Source: an uncultured Acidimicrobiaceae bacterium
GTDB taxonomy: Bacteria; Actinomycetota; Acidimicrobiia; Spongiisociales; UBA5794
DNA: 53,420 nt
Reading direction: 5' to 3'
Assembly: GCA_947259365.1 (NCBI GenBank)
Contig: CAMYMC010000006.1
Span: 1 to 53,420, forward strand
The notes under the pieces were generated by a model that made no database searches, was not told the DNA's origin, and worked only from the letters and a program-made list of their open reading frames with translations. A program made the translations under genes and the position numbers. This document shows, in pieces, positions 49,884-53,420 of this stretch. How positions within the stretch are numbered: the first letter of the stretch is position 1; each line of letters opens with the position of its first letter.

Positions 49884-50678
49884 TCAGCCTCGCTGACGGG
49901 CGGCGACGAGTCCGCCACCGACAACGAGGGCGGCACCGAGCACCATGGCGGAGAAGAGCCACATCGGAAGCCCGGCTGCCGCGAGGCCGCCGGTTCCGCT
50001 CGGCACACCGGAGGGCGCCGTGTGCAGCCCGCCGATGCTCTGGACGGCGACCATGAAGCTGCCTGCGCCGAGATCGCCGATCGCGTACACGATGACGTTC
50101 GTCCCCTCGGGGATGGTGAGCGGCGTGTCGAGCACGACGGTGCTCGGATCGCCGGCCGCCGTCACCTTCACGTTGTACGTGTCGGCCGCGACGTCGGCGA
50201 CGCCCTCCGCCCCGTTGGGCACGTCGGCGAAGAGGATCCCGTCGTTGGCGAGAACGTCGACGTTCGGCGCCGCCGCGGTGTGTCGCACCGTGACGCGGCC
50301 GTTACCGGCGTCGATCGTCGAGATGTCGTTCACCCAGACGCTGATGAGCGGGTCGCCGGCACCGTCGAGATTCGCCTCGATGGTGGCGTTGGCGCCGGCC
50401 GGCAGGGTCACCGTCTCGCTGAGGACGGCCGGGTCGGAAGCATCGGCTCCGGCGGCGCGGATGTCGATGTCGTAGTCGCCGGCGGGGAGGGTCAGCGGGT
50501 CGGTGACGGTCCCGAACTCGAATGCGGCCAACGTGAGCGTGTCGTTCACGTACACGTCGACGGAGAGATCGGGCACGCCGTGAACGACCGTCACGGTGCC
50601 GTCTTCGGACTGGGCAAGCGCCGTCGCCGGCATGGAGGCCAGGGCGACTGCGATGAGGGTGAGCACGATCCTGCGCAT
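49884..50678 (-). CDS. DUF4397 surface protein, likely sortase substrate
   Basis: A 264-residue secreted protein. It has a signal peptide (MRRIVLTLIAVALASMPATA), two DUF4397-like beta repeats (TVTVVHGVPDLSVDVYVND and RVTVRHTAAAPNVDVLAND), and a C-terminal LAAAG-like motif (TGGLAAAGLPMWL) before a membrane helix and RQR. The end matches a class E sorting signal, and the neighbouring sortase could attach it to the cell wall. The ATG at 50678 lies 11 bases downstream of an AGGAAA sequence. Confidence 0.85.
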   Translation of the reverse strand: MRRIVLTLIAVALASMPATALAQSEDGTVTVVHGVPDLSVDVYVNDTLTLAAFEFGTVTDPLTLPAGDYDIDIRAAGADASDPAVLSETVTLPAGANATIEANLDGAGDPLISVWVNDISTIDAGNGRVTVRHTAAAPNVDVLANDGILFADVPNGAEGVADVAADTYNVKVTAAGDPSTVVLDTPLTIPEGTNVIVYAIGDLGAGSFMVAVQSIGGLHTAPSGVPSGTGGLAAAGLPMWLFSAMVLGAALVVGGGLVAARQRG

Positions 50679-50884
50679 GACTGCGTTTCCTTTCGCTCTC
50701 GTGGCGTTTGGTGGGGTGTTCGGCGCCGGGGGCGGGGCCGGATGAAGGTTTTTCCGATGAGGTGGCCCACTAACCTGCGCACACCGCCGTGACGAGTGGT
50801 CCCGTGGACCCGTCGCGTGCTGCGCATCGGGCAGACAACGCCATCCGGGGTGCCCCCGGGCTCCGAATAGGAGACGACAACACC

Positions 50885-51433
50885 GTGACCCAAGAGGACA
50901 CCCGACTCGTCTTCCAGATCCGGTCGGGTGACCAGGGAGCCCTCGAAGATGCGTACCGCAGACACGCTGCAGCCGTCCGAGCGGTCGCCAGACGCGTTCT
51001 GCGCGATGCGGCGCTCGCCGACGACGTCGCCCAGGAGGTCTTCGTGAACCTGTGGCGATCACCCCAGTCGTTCGACGCCACCCGCGGCACGCTCCGCTCG
51101 TACCTGCTGATGATGACCCACGCCCGCTCGGTCGACGTCATCCGCTCCGAGGAGGCGCGGGCGGCCCGCCAGCTGCGCCATGCTCCGGCTCCCGTCCCCG
51201 TCGACGTCGAGCACGCCGGGGTGCTCAGCGACCTCTCGACCAGGGTGCGCGACGCGCTCGCTCAGCTGCCCGAGGAGGAACGCCGAGCCGTCGTCCTCGC
51301 CTACTACGGCGGCTACTCCTACCGGGAGGTCGCAGACCTGGAGGAGACACCGGAGGGCACGACGAAGAGCCGAATCCGCTCCGGAATGAAACGCCTGCAC
51401 TCGATGCTCTACCGCGAGGTGGCGAGCCCATGA
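50885..51433 (+). CDS. ECF sigma factor
   Basis: A 182-residue ECF sigma factor. Region 2 has ALADDVAQEVFVNLWRSPQS and TRGTLRSYLLMMTHARSVDV; region 4 has LPEEERRAVVLAYYGGYSYR and GTTKSRIRSGMKRLHSML. The GTG at 50885 is preferred because a GGAG lies upstream and the protein then starts TQEDTRLVFQIRSGD, as in the family. The anti-sigma gene overlaps its stop by 4 bases, so the two form a pair. It may control nearby envelope genes. Confidence 0.9.
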   Translation: MTQEDTRLVFQIRSGDQGALEDAYRRHAAAVRAVARRVLRDAALADDVAQEVFVNLWRSPQSFDATRGTLRSYLLMMTHARSVDVIRSEEARAARQLRHAPAPVPVDVEHAGVLSDLSTRVRDALAQLPEEERRAVVLAYYGGYSYREVADLEETPEGTTKSRIRSGMKRLHSMLYREVASP

Positions 51434-52107
51434 CCGCCGACCACGAACGCTACGAGGACTTCATCGCCTCCTACGCGCTGGGCGCCCTGGACCCGGAGGA
51501 GATGGCCGACGTCCAGGCTCATCTCCTCGAGTGTGGGTCGTGTCGCACCGAGCTGGCGACGCACCTCGAGACGATGGCGGCGATGGCGGTGCCCGAGCCC
51601 GCTCCTGCCGACCTCTGGCACCGGATCGAGGCGGAGGTGGCCCCTGCCCCGACGCGCTCGAGATGGTGGATGCAGGCAGCAGCCGCCGTTGCGGTCGTCG
51701 CCCTGGCGGCGAGCATCGGCGTGGCGCTCGCCCAGCGGCAGCGGATCAGCGACCTCGAGGCGATCGCCGACCTGGACCGCGCCCTCGAGCTGGCGCTCGA
51801 GGACCCGGCGACCCTCCACGGCACCTTCGAGATCGACGGCGCCCCGGCTGCCGAGGTCGTGCTCACCGCAAACGGTGACGGCATCTTCCTGCCCACGGGG
51901 CTGTCTGCGCTCGACCCGGCGAGGACGTACCAGCTCTGGGTGCTCGACGGTGACCTCGTGATCTCCGCCGGGGTGCTCGGTGCCCGCCCCGCCCCCAGTC
52001 GGTTCACGTGGACCGGCGGCACCGTCGACGGCTTCGCCCTCACCCGAGAGGTCGCCGGAGGCGTCGAGGCCTCGGCCGGCGATGTGGCGTCCGTCGTCCA
52101 GTTCTGA
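51430..52107 (+). CDS. RskA-type anti-sigma factor
   Basis: A 225-residue anti-sigma factor. The N-terminal zinc-finger (HC2-type) has DVQAHLLECGSCRTEL (H-x3-C-x2-C), then one transmembrane segment (AAAAVAVVALAASIGVAL) and an extracellular RskA domain (ADLDRALELALEDPATL; RTYQLWVLDGDLVISAG). It holds the ECF sigma factor inactive until a signal triggers proteolysis. The stop-start overlap with the sigma factor is 4 bases. Confidence 0.92.
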   Translation: MTADHERYEDFIASYALGALDPEEMADVQAHLLECGSCRTELATHLETMAAMAVPEPAPADLWHRIEAEVAPAPTRSRWWMQAAAAVAVVALAASIGVALAQRQRISDLEAIADLDRALELALEDPATLHGTFEIDGAPAAEVVLTANGDGIFLPTGLSALDPARTYQLWVLDGDLVISAGVLGARPAPSRFTWTGGTVDGFALTREVAGGVEASAGDVASVVQF

Positions 52108-52214
52108 TCCGCCGCCTGGCGTAAGAGCGCCGGGGCCGACACGAACCGACCCGACTCGCTACCGTTCATCCGTGCCGGTTGGGGGCGCTTCTGGAGCGGG
52201 AGGGCAGCGGCACC

Positions 52215-53420
52215 ATGCGACGCTGGTTCGGGTTTGCCTTCCTCGTCGGCATCTTCGTCGCCGTCCCGACCGCCCCCGATTGCGACGTCGACGCCGGGTT
52301 CGATGCGCCGGCCGACCGGCCGTGCCCCGGCGTCACGATTTCCGGCGGCCCGGTGCGCATCGCCGAGGGCGGCGGAGCCGCTAGCTACACGGTCGTGCTC
52401 GACACCAGGCCGGCGGCGCCGGTGATGATCACCAGAGCAACCGACGTCGCCCAGGTGTCGGTTCTGCCGGAGAAACTCGTGTTCACGAGAGCCAACTGGA
52501 ACAAGGCGCAATCGTTCACGGTGGTCGCCGTCGACGACCACCTCGACGAGGCGCTGCTACACACCGTGACGATCGAGCACGCCATCACAACCACCGATCC
52601 CGAGTACGCCCTCGTCGCGGTCGACAGCGTCGACGTGTCGATCGTCGACGACGATACCGCGGGCGTATCCGTGGCCCCTTCGTCGGTCGTGCTCGAGGAA
52701 GGAGGGCCCGCTGGTTCCGTGACCGTGGTCCTCGACTCGAGACCTGCTGCGGCCGTCGTCATCACCCCGTCAGCGGCAGCGGGCCAGGTCGCCGTCGGGC
52801 CGGAGCGGCGGACGCTCACGCCGTCGAACTGGGACGTGCCCCAGTCGTTCGACGTCGCAGCCGTCGACGACGGGGTCGCCGAGGGGGACCACGGTGATCT
52901 CATCACGTTCTCCGTGGCGTCGAAGGACCCGGGCTACGCGTCCATCGAGATCGGGCCCGTCGCCGTCGCCATCACGGACAACGACACGCTCGAGGTCACC
53001 GTCGACGGACCGCCGTTCGGGGCCGACGGCCTCCCGGCAACGTTCCAAGCCGTCGTGAACACCTCGTCCGGGACGGTCGGCTACGAGTGGCAGGCGGTGC
53101 ACACGGGAGCAGTCGTCGCCGCCGGAGACGACCCGGACTTCACGTTCACGCCGGCGGTCGGGGGGACCTACTTCGTCAGCGTCACGGTGACCGACGACGC
53201 CGGCGGCGGGGCCGCCGTCGGGGTGCTCCACCAGGCGTTCGGCGATGCCGGCGGAAGCATCTTCGTCGACGACATCGTATGGGCGGCAACGAACGGAATC
53301 ACGAAGGGCTGCAACCCGCCGGCCAACGACCGCTTCTGCCCCGACGATCCGGTCACCAGAGGCCAGATGGCCGCCTTCCTCGTCCGCGCCCTCGGCCTCA
53401 CCGACCCCGGCACCGTCGAC
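52215..53420 (+). CDS. Surface protein with Calx-beta-like repeats and SLH domain (partial)
   Basis: The first 402 residues of a protein that continues past the right edge. A short N-terminal hydrophobic segment (WFGFAFLVGIFVAVPTAP) is followed by two Calx-beta-like repeats at about residues 40-145 and 147-254 (second starts AGVSVAPSSVVLEEGG), then a PKD-like strand region and the start of an SLH-like domain (FVDDIVWAATNGITKGC, RGQMAAFLVRAL). SLH proteins attach to the cell envelope. This Cys-containing SLH version is a recurring feature of Acidimicrobiia-like genomes. Confidence 0.85.
   Translation, partial: MRRWFGFAFLVGIFVAVPTAPDCDVDAGFDAPADRPCPGVTISGGPVRIAEGGGAASYTVVLDTRPAAPVMITRATDVAQVSVLPEKLVFTRANWNKAQSFTVVAVDDHLDEALLHTVTIEHAITTTDPEYALVAVDSVDVSIVDDDTAGVSVAPSSVVLEEGGPAGSVTVVLDSRPAAAVVITPSAAAGQVAVGPERRTLTPSNWDVPQSFDVAAVDDGVAEGDHGDLITFSVASKDPGYASIEIGPVAVAITDNDTLEVTVDGPPFGADGLPATFQAVVNTSSGTVGYEWQAVHTGAVVAAGDDPDFTFTPAVGGTYFVSVTVTDDAGGGAAVGVLHQAFGDAGGSIFVDDIVWAATNGITKGCNPPANDRFCPDDPVTRGQMAAFLVRALGLTDPGTVD

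Overview
The window is a GC-rich chromosomal segment from a member of the Actinobacteriota, most likely an Acidimicrobiia-type lineage. This is inferred from the base composition, a class E-type sortase, a RskA-type anti-sigma factor, GTG starts, many 4-nt stop/start overlaps, and the partial C-terminal SLH-like domain at the right edge (GITKGCNPP / RFCPDDPVTRGQMAAFL), a signature I associate with this class. No phage, insertion sequence or CRISPR array was seen.

Left part (1-10.8 kb): small stress and metabolic genes (two SnoaL-like proteins, an ABM-like protein, an SRPBCC protein, a redoxin). A degraded patch lies around a CAU tRNA and holds remnants of an ECF sigma factor and of two small proteins. 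Then come a CHAD protein, a Rieske-glutamate synthase fusion, a stand-alone IF-1 next to an RRM protein, trmL and two thioesterases. Several perfect stem-loops lie between genes. From 10.8 to 16.7 kb is a surface-glycan-like locus: a flippase, a GT4 glycosyltransferase and two asparagine-synthetase-like proteins that lack the glutaminase cysteine. From 16.7 to 20.7 kb is a TetR-controlled operon with a two-subunit B12-dependent acyl-CoA mutase and a thiolase.

Centre (20.8-28.7 kb): the most notable locus. It is a six-gene leftward operon encoding a type II DMSO-reductase-family enzyme that closely resembles the nitrite oxidoreductase (NXR) of Nitrospira and anammox bacteria. The genes are a polytopic membrane protein, a Tat-exported molybdenum alpha subunit of 1149 aa, an unrecognised 105-aa protein, a four-cluster Fe-S beta subunit, a TorD/NarJ-like chaperone and a membrane-tethered haem-b gamma subunit. 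The operon has a near-consensus promoter overlapped by a dyad, and a divergent Rrf2-type Fe-S regulator gene that is broken by a small out-of-frame deletion. If the NXR assignment holds, the host can oxidise nitrite (or reduce nitrate) on the outer face of the membrane.

Right part: a three-gene cassette (methyltransferase, tiny YLDPGAG membrane protein, sulfatase-like membrane enzyme), two lipoproteins (one with three tandem DUF6174-like domains) and a hydantoinase/oxoprolinase pair. A long leftward copper and thiol-redox gene train follows (39.1-47.6 kb): redoxin, CcdA, glutaredoxin-like protein, ABC exporter, methyltransferase, cupredoxin, CopA, YHS protein, CsoR and SHOCT protein. Its head carries both a MerR-type 19-bp-spacer promoter and a CsoR-like G/C dyad, with the MerR gene divergent. 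The window ends with a DUF5655-like protein, a sortase next to a likely substrate (DUF4397), a sigma/anti-sigma pair and the beginning of a large SLH/Calx-beta-like surface protein.
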